17,066 nucleotides of DNA from Prevotella sp. UBA2850 (lineage in GTDB: Bacteria; Bacteroidota; Bacteroidia; Bacteroidales; Bacteroidaceae), in assembly GCA_002350805.1 (NCBI GenBank), contig DEFO01000044.1, forward strand, positions 43,831 through 60,896. The letters are read 5' to 3'. Positions within the stretch are counted from its first letter, which is position 1. Every line of letters starts with the position of its first letter. A model generated the notes under the pieces. The model saw nothing but the letters and a program-made list of their open reading frames with translations. It searched no databases and was not told the origin of the DNA. A program made the translations under genes and the position numbers. This document shows positions 1 through 8,401 of this stretch, piece after piece.

Positions 1-87
1 CTAAAACTTATCACTTGTCACTTGGACTAGCTCCTACACTCCTAAAAATATCTCCGCTCCTAAAAACTTGTCACTTCTCACTTAGTC
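1..87. repeat. Imperfect direct repeat built of 7-bp units
   Basis: This gap downstream of the helix-hairpin-helix gene holds two related blocks of heptamers. The first is CTTATCA-CTTGTCA-CTTGGAC at 7-27 and the second is CTTGTCA-CTTCTCA-CTTAGTC at 67-87. Each is preceded by CTAAAA (1-6) or CTAAAAA (59-65). The decamer CTCCTAAAAA also occurs twice between them, at 40-49 and 57-66. I see no gene and no convincing terminator hairpin here. The 7-bp period recalls the CTCTCAn arrays at 2981-3008 and 6205-6232, although the unit sequence differs. The function is unknown. Confidence 0.6.
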
Positions 88-101
88 AATCCCCCAGACC
101 A

Positions 102-2078
102 TCAAAACTTCCATCTCAGCTGCAGCTCCACATCGGTGAGGGCAGAATGGTCGACCTGTTGCAGGCCGGTGCCGATGGTGCTGCGGTCGAAATAGTTGGT
201 GGTGCCGGCCTTGGCCATCAGTGCCAGGCGTGACGAGGGACAGTATTGCGCCAGCAGCGAGTAGCGGATGCCATGACCGTAGAACGACTGGAAACCGAAG
301 GAATAGAGCATGCCACGCTCGTAGCTGTAGATGCGCGTGTCGAAGTTGTCGGTGTGGAACCAGCCCAGTTGTGCCGACAACTGCCATTTGCTGAGGCGCA
401 TGGCAACCTGCTGGCTCACCATCCATCCCGTCTTTCCCTCCACCGACGAGAGGTCGGCCTGCGACTTGAGGGTCCAGTGGTCGGTGTGGCGCGTCACCGT
501 CAGGCGGCCGCGCTGCATGGTCTCGTCGTCGCGCAACCGGATGCGGTAGCGGCTGCCAACTGTCCAGGTGTCGTTCTGCCACGTCAGCGTCAGCATATTG
601 TCCCACGAATGGGCGTTGGCCTCCATCTGGTAACGGGGCCACGCAAACTGCGCATAGTCTGTATAGGCCGTCAGCGACCAATGGGACGACGGCCGCCAGT
701 TGATGCCGGCATAGAAGCCGCTCTCGTTCTGCACGCTGCCCGCATCGCTGAAGCTGCGCGCGAAGAGCGAATAATAACGGTAGGAATACATGCGCCAGAG
801 GGCCATGATGTCGAGCGCGTCGGTAGGACTGCAGCTCACCATGTTGAGCGTGGCCACCCCGTGGCAGCTGCCCGTGGCCGTCTCGCCGCTCACAGAGAGG
901 CGCCGGCTGGTGTAGCCATAGTCGACAGAGGCATTCCAGAACGATTTCCCCGTGGCATAAATCTGGCGGTAGATCTGCCCGTTCTGCGGTTTCAACTCAC
1001 GGTCGAGACCGGTGGCAGTGGCTGTCAGCCCTGCATGGAAACCACTCTTTCGGAAATGCAGACTCGCTCCGGTGAGCCACTGGTGGGCATTATGCTTACG
1101 GTTCATCTCGCTGTCGGTGCGGTGGTAGCCGCTGGTGACGATGGTGCGGATGGCCTGTGAGTCGGGAGTGAGCGTGGCATCGATGGCCCGATAGGAGGCG
1201 AAGGCGGTCACGTCGAGGGCCTTGGCGATGCTGACGGTGGCGGCGGCCCCCTGCAGATAGTTGCTCTCCGAGCGCGACGAATGGGCATGAAGGGTGCTCT
1301 GCTGTCGTGTCATCTGCGACAGCAGAGCCAGTTTGCCGAGCGAGAAATCGTTGTTGACAACCAGTCCGAGACCTGCCTTCAGGCGGTAGCACCCCACCAC
1401 GGCCGCCTTCAGCCGTCCCATGTTGCGCACCATCAGATAGGGCGAATAGAAGTCGTAGCCCGCCTTGTTGCGACCCGCCATGAAGGGTTCGCCGGCATCT
1501 TGCGCAGCCGTCATGCCCGCCTTCACATACTGACTGTAGCTGAACTGATAGCGGAGATCGTGGCGGTAGGGCCAGCCCAGGTATCCCTCACGGTCGCCCT
1601 TGCGCTCGTAGGTGGGTATCTTAGCCGTGAGCATGAGTTGCTGCTGGCCGTATTTCATGATGTTCGCCCACGAGGGGAACGACTGCGGCGGCTCCTCTCC
1701 GATATAGACCAGGCATTGCAGCAGCTGGCACCGCTGACGGTCGAGGCTCTCGATGAGCATCAGCTCGCCCAGCGTCTGCATGCGGCCGTAGCGGTAGAGG
1801 TACTCGCAGATATCCTCTATCTGCTTGTTGGTGAGAAAGGGAATGCGCTCCAGATCGTCGCGGGAGGCACTGTTGATGTCGATGGGATGGGCGGCGAGCT
1901 CACTCACCACCTCGTAGGCATTCTCCCAGTTGTCGGTCTCGATGTCCTCCAAATCGGATAGCTGCTCGAAATAGGTCTGCCAGTCGGCAGTGTTTTGGGC
2001 ATGAAGCACGGTCGACGAGAAGAAAAAAAGCAGGGAAAAGAGTCCAAGGCGAAAAGACTGCCAAGTGTGTTTATTCAT
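102..2078 (-). CDS. Secreted helix-hairpin-helix protein with C-terminal beta-barrel
   Basis: This 658-residue protein starts at an ATG and opens with a signal peptide (about residues 1-28, cleavage near LHAQ). Residues 65-125 read IDINSASRDDLERIPFL and onward, a ComEA-type helix-hairpin-helix pair of the kind that binds DNA in competence proteins. From about 140 to the end it is rich in alternating aromatic and polar strands and finishes in LRWKF, an aromatic C-terminus typical of outer-membrane barrels. Proteins of this layout are common in Bacteroidetes and usually annotated only as helix-hairpin-helix proteins; their role is not known to me. It diverges from the DUF4294 gene across a 123-bp gap and has a TACCTTTG -7 box 35 bp upstream. 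DNA binding or uptake is a guess from the motif; the motif could equally serve protein contacts. Family call is firm, function is open. Confidence 0.85.
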   Translation of the reverse strand: MNKHTWQSFRLGLFSLLFFFSSTVLHAQNTADWQTYFEQLSDLEDIETDNWENAYEVVSELAAHPIDINSASRDDLERIPFLTNKQIEDICEYLYRYGRMQTLGELMLIESLDRQRCQLLQCLVYIGEEPPQSFPSWANIMKYGQQQLMLTAKIPTYERKGDREGYLGWPYRHDLRYQFSYSQYVKAGMTAAQDAGEPFMAGRNKAGYDFYSPYLMVRNMGRLKAAVVGCYRLKAGLGLVVNNDFSLGKLALLSQMTRQQSTLHAHSSRSESNYLQGAAATVSIAKALDVTAFASYRAIDATLTPDSQAIRTIVTSGYHRTDSEMNRKHNAHQWLTGASLHFRKSGFHAGLTATATGLDRELKPQNGQIYRQIYATGKSFWNASVDYGYTSRRLSVSGETATGSCHGVATLNMVSCSPTDALDIMALWRMYSYRYYSLFARSFSDAGSVQNESGFYAGINWRPSSHWSLTAYTDYAQFAWPRYQMEANAHSWDNMLTLTWQNDTWTVGSRYRIRLRDDETMQRGRLTVTRHTDHWTLKSQADLSSVEGKTGWMVSQQVAMRLSKWQLSAQLGWFHTDNFDTRIYSYERGMLYSFGFQSFYGHGIRYSLLAQYCPSSRLALMAKAGTTNYFDRSTIGTGLQQVDHSALTDVELQLRWKF

Positions 2079-2113
2079 TGTCTCGTGATAAAGTTAACTA
2101 TTGTTCAATGATG

Positions 2114-2121
2114 CAAAGGTA
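2114..2121 (-). promoter_or_regulatory. -7 promoter box of the helix-hairpin-helix gene
   Basis: On the minus strand this reads TACCTTTG, an exact match to the Bacteroidetes -7 consensus TAnnTTTG, 35 bp before the ATG at 2078. No good TTTG -33 element lies at the usual spacing. A second match, TAATTTTG, is at 2174-2181 on the same strand and could be an alternative. Confidence 0.55.
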
Positions 2122-2185
2122 AAAAATTTTTCATCAACGAATGCTAAATAAATGATGTTTTTTAGCATAAATGCAAAATTATCAC

Positions 2186-2193
2186 TACTTTTG
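2186..2193 (+). promoter_or_regulatory. -7 promoter box of the DUF4294 gene
   Basis: The sequence TACTTTTG fits TAnnTTTG and ends only 8 bp before the ATG at 2202. Transcription would then begin within a few bases of the start codon, giving a nearly leaderless mRNA. The -33 side is only a T-run (about 2158-2163), so support rests on the -7 box and its position. Confidence 0.45.
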
Positions 2194-2201
2194 CTGCCGG
2201 A

Positions 2202-2852
2202 ATGAACAACCTCAGAAACCATATCCTCGCATGGTTGCTATTGCTGGCTGCGCTGCCAGCACTGGCACAGACGGACGGCAAGGGCAAGCAAAACCCCGAA
2301 GACCGCCCTGTGGACATGGATTCGCCCACGTTTGTGCCACTGGTAAAGGTGAGCAAGGTAAAGGTGGGAGGCGACTCCATTCAGTACTTGGAGATGAACA
2401 ATGTGTATGTCTATCCGCAGGCCACCTTTAAGAATGCCAAGCAACAGCAAGCCTATAACCGTCTGGTTTACAACGTGAAGAAGGTGCTGCCCATTGCCAA
2501 GGAGGTGAATCGCGTGATGATGGAGACAGCCGAACTGCTTGAGACCCTGCCCAACAAACGCGCGAAAGACGAGCACATGAAGCGCGTGGAGAAAGCTGTG
2601 AAAAAAGAATACACACCGCGCATGAAGAAGCTCACCTACGCACAGGGCAAACTGCTCATCAAACTCATCTACCGCGAATGTAACTCATCGTCGTATCAGC
2701 TCATTCAGGCCTTCCTCGGTCCTGTGAAGGCAGGCTTCTACCAGGCCTTTGCCTGGACCTTCGGCGCCTCGCTGATGAAGGAATATGATGCCGAAGGCAC
2801 CGACCGCCTGACCGAACGGGTGGTGAGAATGGTGGAAGCCGGACAGTTGTAA
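2202..2852 (+). CDS. DUF4294 domain-containing secreted protein
   Basis: This 216-residue protein has a clear signal peptide (residues 1-23, cleavage after LPALA-Q). The rest matches what I know of DUF4294: a short strand-rich start (about 45-75, ending VYVYPQATFKN), a charged helical middle (about 85-140) and the conserved block KLTYAQGKLLIKLIYRECN followed by a hydrophobic stretch QLIQAFLGPVKAGFYQAFAW (143-185). The function of the family is unknown. It is probably periplasmic or membrane-associated, since the C-terminal hydrophobic block is not a typical transmembrane anchor. It runs divergently from the helix-hairpin-helix gene and is followed by a 362-bp gap, so it is likely a single-gene transcript. 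Confidence 0.88.
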   Translation: MNNLRNHILAWLLLLAALPALAQTDGKGKQNPEDRPVDMDSPTFVPLVKVSKVKVGGDSIQYLEMNNVYVYPQATFKNAKQQQAYNRLVYNVKKVLPIAKEVNRVMMETAELLETLPNKRAKDEHMKRVEKAVKKEYTPRMKKLTYAQGKLLIKLIYRECNSSSYQLIQAFLGPVKAGFYQAFAWTFGASLMKEYDAEGTDRLTERVVRMVEAGQL

Positions 2853-2874
2853 GCTCTTTGGGGGAGGAAGAGTG

Positions 2875-3057
2875 TTCGGAGAATTCGGAGGATTCGGAGG
2901 ATTCTGAAAATTCGGAAAATTCAGAAAATTCAGAAAATTCCGATTATTCAGAGCCTGCACAATAGCAAAGGTAATCATACCTCTCAACTCTCACCTCTCA
3001 GTTCTCAACTTGAAAAGCTCTCACCTCTCAACTTGAAAAGCTCTCACCTCTCAACTT
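2875..3057 (+). repeat. Composite intergenic repeat, copy 1 (9-mers, core, 7-mers)
   Basis: Four parts follow one another. Nine 9-bp units of form TTCnGAnnn (one is TTCCGATTA) run from 2875 to 2955. A core at about 2938-2980 includes the inverted repeat AGGTA-ATCA-TACCT at 2969-2982. Four 7-bp units (CTCTCAA, CTCTCAC, CTCTCAG, TTCTCAA) occupy 2981-3008. Finally a perfect 23-bp unit occurs twice head to tail (3012-3034 and 3035-3057), itself built from the same heptamers with a GAAAAG joint. The same order and orientation recur at 6107-6235. The gap from 2853 to 3214 holds this element and the M16 promoter and no gene that I can support. Confidence 0.85.
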
Positions 3058-3151
3058 ATTACAATAGTTAATTATTTGACAAAATGAAAGCATGAGACAA
3101 TACTTGATGTTAATGACACTTAAAAAAACCGTATTTATTGTAGTTTTTTGC

Positions 3152-3159
3152 TACTTTTG
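3152..3159 (+). promoter_or_regulatory. -7 promoter box of the M16 peptidase gene
   Basis: TACTTTTG matches TAnnTTTG and lies 55 bp before the ATG at 3215, leaving an AT-rich leader of roughly 48 bases. No clear TTTG element is found about 19 bp upstream. It follows directly after the composite repeat, so the M16 gene seems to be transcribed apart from the DUF4294 gene. Confidence 0.55.
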
Positions 3160-3214
3160 TCGTCTGATTGCGTATAAGAGTTAGTTATAAACATATTTTT
3201 TTTTAATCAGCAAA

Positions 3215-6028
3215 ATGAAAAACCTAAGAAAATCGCTCATTGCAGCATTGATGTTGCTGATGGCCCAGGTAGCCATGGCACAAATGATGATGCCTTTGCC
3301 CGTCGACAAAGACGTCCGCATTGGTAAGCTCGACAACGGGCTCACCTACTACATCCGTCATAACAACTGGCCCGAGAAACGTGCTGAGTTCTACATCGCC
3401 CAGCGTGTCGGCTCTATCCAGGAGAACGACGACCAGCGCGGTCTGGCTCACTTCCTGGAGCACATGTGCTTCAACGGCACCGACCACTTCAAGGGCAACG
3501 AGGTCATCCGCTGGTGTGAGAGCATCGGTGTGCAGTTCGGCCAGGACCTGAACGCCTACACATCTATCGACGAGACCGTCTACAACATATCGAATGTCCC
3601 CACCACACGCCAGAGCGCACTCGACTCTTGTCTGCTCATCCTGCACGACTGGGCCGACGGTCTGACCCTCGACCCCGAGGAGATCGACAAGGAGCGCGGT
3701 GTGATTCACGAGGAGTGGCGTATGCGCCTCTCACCGTCGCAGCGTATGTTTGAGCGTTGTCTGCCCAAGCTCTATCCCAACAGCAAATACGGTTACCGCA
3801 TGCCTATCGGACTGATGGAGATTGTCGACAACTTCAAGCCCAAGGCTCTGCGCGACTACTACGAGAAGTGGTACCGCCCCGACAACCAGGCCATCGTGGT
3901 GGTGGGCGACGTGGATGTCAACCTGATTGAGAAGAAGATCAAAGATATCTTCGGCGACATCAAGATGCCCGAGAACCCTGCACCGGTGGTGAAGGAAATG
4001 GTGCCCGACAATGCCGAGGCTATCTACGTGATTGAGAAGGACAAGGAGCAGCAGCAGAATATCGTTCAGCTGATGTTCAAGCACGAGGCCTTCCCCGACT
4101 CGCTGAAGAACACGGTGGTGTATCTCATCTCTAACTACCTGACCAGCAGTGCCATGGGCATGCTCAACGCCCGTCTGGCTGAGCTGACCGAGAATCCTGA
4201 CTGTCCTTACGTGGGCGGACAGGCCGAAGACGGCAACTACCTGCTCTCGAAGACTGTTCAGGCATTTGCCTTGAGCGCCATTCCCAAGGACGGCCGACTG
4301 GAAGAGACACTGCAGGTGCTGCTGCGCGAGGGCCGTCGTGCCGCTGAGTTCGGCTTCACCGCTACAGAGTATGAGCGCTCGAAGGCCAACTACCTGAGCT
4401 CGCTCGACAAGATCTACAGCAACAAAGACAAGCGCTACAGCAGCCAGTTTGTCAATGAGTATGTGCGCAACTTCCTCGACAAGACACCTATCCCATCGCT
4501 CGACGATGAGTATATGATGCTCAAGCAGATTATTCCAGCCATTCCTCTGGAAGCCATCAACGAGTACATGAAAGAGCTGGTGTCGCCCACCGACACTAAC
4601 ATGGTGGTGCTCACCCTGCTCAACGAGAAAGAGGGTAACACCTACCCCACCGAGGACGGACTGCGCAAGGCTATTGCCGCCGGACGTGCCGACAAGGTGG
4701 AGGCATACGTTGACAATGTGAAGAACGAGCCCATCATGACCACTCTGCCCAAGAAAGGCAGCATCAAGAGCGAGAAGATGAGCGACAAGTTCGACTATAA
4801 GATCTACACCCTCTCGAACGGTGTGAAGGTGTATGCCAAGAAGACCGACTACAAGAAAGACCAGGTGATTCTCTCGGCCGTTGGTAAGGGCGGTTCTACC
4901 CTCTATGGCGAGAGCGACTATGTGAACATGAACGTGTTCGACGACGTGATTGAGAGCAGCGGTCTGGGCAACTTCTCTAACACCGAGCTGGGCAAGGCCC
5001 TGGCTGGTAAGATTGCCGGTGTATCGATGAAGATGGACGAGCGCTACCAGACCATCAGCGGTAACTCTACACCGAAAGACATGGAGACCATGTTCCAGCT
5101 GATGTATCTCTACTTCACCAACATCAACAAAGACCAGAAGTCGTTCGACAACCTGATGAACAACTACGAGCTGCAGCTCAAAAACAAGGCTCTCTCGCCC
5201 GACGGAGCATTCAGCGACTCTATCACCGTCACCCTCTACGAGCACAACAAGCGCCACATGCCCATGGAGCTGAGCGACCTGAAGAAGATCAACTACGACC
5301 GCATCCTGCAGATTGCCAAGGAGCGCACCGCCAATGCCGCCGCCTATGAGTTCACCGTGATTGGTAACTACGACGAGGCTCAGCTGCGCAACATGCTCGA
5401 GCAATATGTGGCCTCGCTGCCCGTACAGAAGAAGATTCAGCAGGGCACACGCACGCCAATCACCAACAAGAACGTCACCAACGAGTTCCACCGCAAGATG
5501 GAGACCGCCAAGGCTTCGAGCGTGATGTTGTGGAAGAACGAGAAGATGCCTTACTCGCTGGAGAACAGCATCAAGGCCAGCATCGCCGGACAGGTGCTCA
5601 GCATGGTGTATCTGAAGAAGATCCGCGAGGATGCCGGCGCTGCCTACTCAGTAGGTGCCATCGGTCAGGCCAGCCGTGCTGATGACTATCAGGTGACCCT
5701 GCTTCAGGTACAATGCCCCATGAAGCCCGAGAAGAGCGCTGAGGCCCTGAGCATCATGCGCGCCGAGGTGCCCGCCCTTGCCAAGCATTGCGATGCCGAC
5801 ATGCTGCAGAAGGTGAAGGAATACATGCTGAAGAACGTCGACGACGAGGCCAAGACCAACGGCTACTGGCTGAACCTGATGACCGCTCACCACAAGTATG
5901 GCTACGACCTGCACACCGACTATAAGAAGATTGTCCAGGCACAGACTCCAGCTACCATCAGCGCATTCATCACTGAGTTCCTGAAGAACGCCAACAAGGT
6001 AGAGGTGACCATGCTCCCACAGGAGTAA
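3215..6028 (+). CDS. M16 family zinc metallopeptidase (insulinase/pitrilysin type)
   Basis: This 937-residue protein has a signal peptide (about 1-22, AMA-Q) and is probably periplasmic. The inverted zinc motif HFLEH is at residues 79-83 (His79 and His83 as ligands, Glu82 as catalytic base). The third ligand is expected about 77 residues on, and Glu160 in DKERGVIHEEWR fits. The N-terminal lobe continues to about 460 with the family block KWYRPDNQAIVVVGDVD (about 220-235). A second lobe, about 530-930, has the M16 fold pattern (KIREDAGAAYSVGA) but no HxxEH, so it is the usual inactive partner lobe. The length is typical of fused two-lobe members. It should cleave short or unfolded polypeptides inside a closed chamber. 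It has its own promoter and a strong terminator. It faces the S46 peptidase gene, which suggests a shared peptide-trimming role, though this is inferred from position only. Confidence 0.95.
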   Translation: MKNLRKSLIAALMLLMAQVAMAQMMMPLPVDKDVRIGKLDNGLTYYIRHNNWPEKRAEFYIAQRVGSIQENDDQRGLAHFLEHMCFNGTDHFKGNEVIRWCESIGVQFGQDLNAYTSIDETVYNISNVPTTRQSALDSCLLILHDWADGLTLDPEEIDKERGVIHEEWRMRLSPSQRMFERCLPKLYPNSKYGYRMPIGLMEIVDNFKPKALRDYYEKWYRPDNQAIVVVGDVDVNLIEKKIKDIFGDIKMPENPAPVVKEMVPDNAEAIYVIEKDKEQQQNIVQLMFKHEAFPDSLKNTVVYLISNYLTSSAMGMLNARLAELTENPDCPYVGGQAEDGNYLLSKTVQAFALSAIPKDGRLEETLQVLLREGRRAAEFGFTATEYERSKANYLSSLDKIYSNKDKRYSSQFVNEYVRNFLDKTPIPSLDDEYMMLKQIIPAIPLEAINEYMKELVSPTDTNMVVLTLLNEKEGNTYPTEDGLRKAIAAGRADKVEAYVDNVKNEPIMTTLPKKGSIKSEKMSDKFDYKIYTLSNGVKVYAKKTDYKKDQVILSAVGKGGSTLYGESDYVNMNVFDDVIESSGLGNFSNTELGKALAGKIAGVSMKMDERYQTISGNSTPKDMETMFQLMYLYFTNINKDQKSFDNLMNNYELQLKNKALSPDGAFSDSITVTLYEHNKRHMPMELSDLKKINYDRILQIAKERTANAAAYEFTVIGNYDEAQLRNMLEQYVASLPVQKKIQQGTRTPITNKNVTNEFHRKMETAKASSVMLWKNEKMPYSLENSIKASIAGQVLSMVYLKKIREDAGAAYSVGAIGQASRADDYQVTLLQVQCPMKPEKSAEALSIMRAEVPALAKHCDADMLQKVKEYMLKNVDDEAKTNGYWLNLMTAHHKYGYDLHTDYKKIVQAQTPATISAFITEFLKNANKVEVTMLPQE

Positions 6029-6055
6029 TCCTCTACGCTCACAAAGCATAACAAT

Positions 6056-6097
6056 AAAAGTACCGAGGACTGCTTGAGTCCTCGGTACTTTTGTTTT
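6056..6097 (+). terminator. Strong, probably bidirectional hairpin terminator
   Basis: A perfect 16-bp stem (6056-6071 with 6077-6092, AAAAGTACCGAGGACT against AGTCCTCGGTACTTTT) closes a 5-base loop, GCTTG. T-runs follow on the plus strand (TTTTGTTTT), and the minus strand also ends in TTTT. It lies 27 bp after the M16 stop. It could also stop minus-strand transcription coming from the S46 gene, whose stop is about 150 bp away. Confidence 0.9.
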
Positions 6098-6106
6098 AGG
6101 AGAGCT

Positions 6107-6235
6107 TTCGGAGTATTCGGAATTTTCAGAGTATTCGGAGTATTCAGAATATTCAGATTACTCCGATTATTCAGAGCTTGGCCAATAGTTAAAGGTAATC
6201 ATACCTCTCAACTCTCAGCTCTCAACTCTCAACTT
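6107..6235 (+). repeat. Composite intergenic repeat, copy 2
   Basis: Eight 9-bp units (TTCnGAnnn, one starting CTC) run from 6107 to 6178. The core at 6163-6204 differs from copy 1 (2940-2980) by a few substitutions and a small indel and keeps the palindrome AGGTA-ATCA-TACCT (6193-6206). Four CTCTCAn heptamers fill 6205-6232. The order and orientation match copy 1. It sits between two convergent genes, behind the terminator. Confidence 0.85.
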
Positions 6236-6245
6236 AGAAAACCCT

Positions 6246-8375
6246 CTACTGAGCGTTAATCTCTTTCAACAGACGGTCGGCATGTCCCCAACGGTCCATC
6301 ATGAAGAGCACGTAGCGGATGTCAACACCGATGCAACGGGCCAGATGTGAGTCGAAGTTGATGTCGCTCGAGAGACTGTCCCAGTTACCGTCGAAGGCCA
6401 GACCGATGAGGCGTCCCTGGCCATCGAACATAGGCGAGCCGCTGTTTCCGCCGGTGATATCGTTGTTGGTGAGGAAGCAGAGCTGCATCTCGCCAGTGGT
6501 CTTGTCGGTATACGGGTCGAAGTTCTTAGCCGAGAGCAGTTCCTTCATGATCGGCTCGGCGGCATATTCGAAATTCTGGTCGGCCATATCCATCTTCTTC
6601 ACGATGCTCGGAGCAGCGGTATAATAGCCCGAGGGCTGACCGTTGAGCATGAAGCCACCCACCTGTCCGTAGCTCAGACGCATGGTGAAGTTGGCATCAG
6701 AGTAGTGAGGCAGGTCTTCCTCCATACGCAGCTTGGCGGCACAGAGATAGCGTTCCTGCTCGCTGATCTGCTCGTTCAGCTTGCCCATGGCGGCCTGCTG
6801 GTCGGCCAGGAACTCAATGAGATCGAGTCCGTAGCTCACGCCACAGTCTTTCATGAAGCTCTTCTTGTTGCAGTAGATGCGCTTTCCCTGTTTCATCAGC
6901 ACCGATTTCTTCAGCAGATAGTCGACGTAACGCTCGTAGTTGCCGCCGAACTTGGTCTTGATGGTGCGGTAGAAAGCCGGCAGATACTGCTGACCCACAT
7001 GCTGCTCATAGTTTTTCAGTAGGGCGATGAGCACCTCACGGTCGAGGGCATAGTCCCACTCGCTGCTGTTGTCGTCGAAGAGGAAATACTGCTTGTTGGG
7101 CTTCTCCTTCGGACCGAGCAGTGGCATGGCGTTGTGCACACGCATGGCACGGGTGGTGAACTCGTTGGTACGACGGAACGTCTCGCTCCAATACATGAAG
7201 GCACGCACCCGCTCGAAACGCTGGTCGTAGAGCTCCTGCAGCTTGTCGAAGTCGAGTTTCCCCTTGAGGAATCCCGTCTCGTTCTGCCATTTGCGCAGCG
7301 TCTGCTCGAAGTCGCGCTTCTGCTGGATGATACCGATGGAATCGATACATTTGTTCATGCCGATAGAGTTTTTCCAGTAGTTGCTGCTCTGGGCATATTT
7401 CGAGTCGTACTTGATGCGCACAGCCTCATCGGCACGCATGTGGCGGAGCATGATTTCCTGTTTCACGCCACGCACCTGGGCACGCGGCTCGTTCTGGGCG
7501 TCACGCATCTCGCGGATGCCATAGCTCGACAGATAGCGGTTGGTGGTGCCAGGATAGCCGATGGTCATCGAGAAGTCGCCGTCTTTATATCCCTGCATCG
7601 ACACAGGAGCCCAGTGCTTGGGGCGGTAAGGCACATTGTCCTTGCTGTAGGCAGCAGGACCGTTGGTCTTCGGGTCGGCATAGATGCGGAACACCGAGAA
7701 GTCGCAGGTCTGACGGGGCCACATCCAGTTGTCGGTCTCACCGCCGAACTTACCCATCGACTTGGGAATGGTGAATACCAGTCGCAGGTCGGTGAAGTCG
7801 CGGTAGGTGGTGGCATAGAACTTGTTGCGCTCGTAGAAAGGCTTGATTTCGAGGCGCAGCGTCGGGTCTTCGGCCTTCACCCTTTTCGACATGGCATTCT
7901 CCAGCGAGTCGAGCAACTGGGCACGCTGGTCGCGCGACTTGTTTTCATAACCCAGCTTCATCACCTGGTCGGTAATGTCGTTCTGGTCGATCATGAAGCT
8001 CACGAACATGTTTTTGTTCGGCAGCTCCTCCTCGTAGGTCTTGGCATAGAAGCCGTTCAGCATGTAGTCGTGCTCCACGGTGGAGTGGCTGCGGATGGCC
8101 TCAAAGCCGCAATGGTGGTTGGTGAATACCAGTCCGTCGGGCGATACCACCACACCCGAGCAGTAACCCGAGAAGTTGACAACGGCGTTCTTGATGGCAT
8201 GGTCGCCATAGTAAAGGTCGTTGTAAGTCATTTGAAAACCTTCCTGCTGCATGCGCTCATAGATAGCTGGCGGCAGATTGTAGAGTGTCCACATGCCTTC
8301 GTCGGCACTCGTGGGCAAGAAAGAAAAAAGGTACAACAGGATGAGTGCGATACCTTTGGTCGCTGTTTTTCTCAT
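6246..8375 (-). CDS. S46 family dipeptidyl-peptidase, DPP7-like
   Basis: This 709-residue protein has the usual length for S46 and a signal peptide (about 1-24). The chymotrypsin-like triad is visible: His88 in TNHHCG, Asp225 in RQTCDFSVFR and Ser645 in GGNSGSP. Members remove dipeptides from peptide N-termini in the periplasm of Bacteroidetes. In Porphyromonas gingivalis, as I recall, residue 673 (18 after catalytic Ser655) is Arg in the Asp/Glu-specific DPP11 and Gly in the broad hydrophobic-specific DPP7. Here that position is Gly663 (FDGNW), so DPP7-type specificity is inferred. Unusually, the family block usually reading RHTGDFS reads RQTCDFS. The gene is 26 bp downstream of the flippase and has no promoter box in that gap, so it is probably co-transcribed with it. 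The family is certain, the specificity less so. Confidence 0.95.
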   Translation of the reverse strand: MRKTATKGIALILLYLFSFLPTSADEGMWTLYNLPPAIYERMQQEGFQMTYNDLYYGDHAIKNAVVNFSGYCSGVVVSPDGLVFTNHHCGFEAIRSHSTVEHDYMLNGFYAKTYEEELPNKNMFVSFMIDQNDITDQVMKLGYENKSRDQRAQLLDSLENAMSKRVKAEDPTLRLEIKPFYERNKFYATTYRDFTDLRLVFTIPKSMGKFGGETDNWMWPRQTCDFSVFRIYADPKTNGPAAYSKDNVPYRPKHWAPVSMQGYKDGDFSMTIGYPGTTNRYLSSYGIREMRDAQNEPRAQVRGVKQEIMLRHMRADEAVRIKYDSKYAQSSNYWKNSIGMNKCIDSIGIIQQKRDFEQTLRKWQNETGFLKGKLDFDKLQELYDQRFERVRAFMYWSETFRRTNEFTTRAMRVHNAMPLLGPKEKPNKQYFLFDDNSSEWDYALDREVLIALLKNYEQHVGQQYLPAFYRTIKTKFGGNYERYVDYLLKKSVLMKQGKRIYCNKKSFMKDCGVSYGLDLIEFLADQQAAMGKLNEQISEQERYLCAAKLRMEEDLPHYSDANFTMRLSYGQVGGFMLNGQPSGYYTAAPSIVKKMDMADQNFEYAAEPIMKELLSAKNFDPYTDKTTGEMQLCFLTNNDITGGNSGSPMFDGQGRLIGLAFDGNWDSLSSDINFDSHLARCIGVDIRYVLFMMDRWGHADRLLKEINAQ

Positions 8376-8401
8376 AGATAACTATTATTTAAATGTTATG
8401 G

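Noticed and set aside
2853..2875. Terminator after the DUF4294 gene
   Set aside because: Only a weak 5-bp stem (CTCTT with AAGAG) is present and no T-run follows.
2875..3057. CRISPR array
   Set aside because: Units are 7-23 bp and directly adjacent, with no unique spacers of uniform length and no cas genes.
3731..5491. Long minus-strand open frame of 586 codons
   Set aside because: It is antisense to the M16 peptidase and rich in Val, Leu and His from the mirror of its codons, with no recognisable domain.
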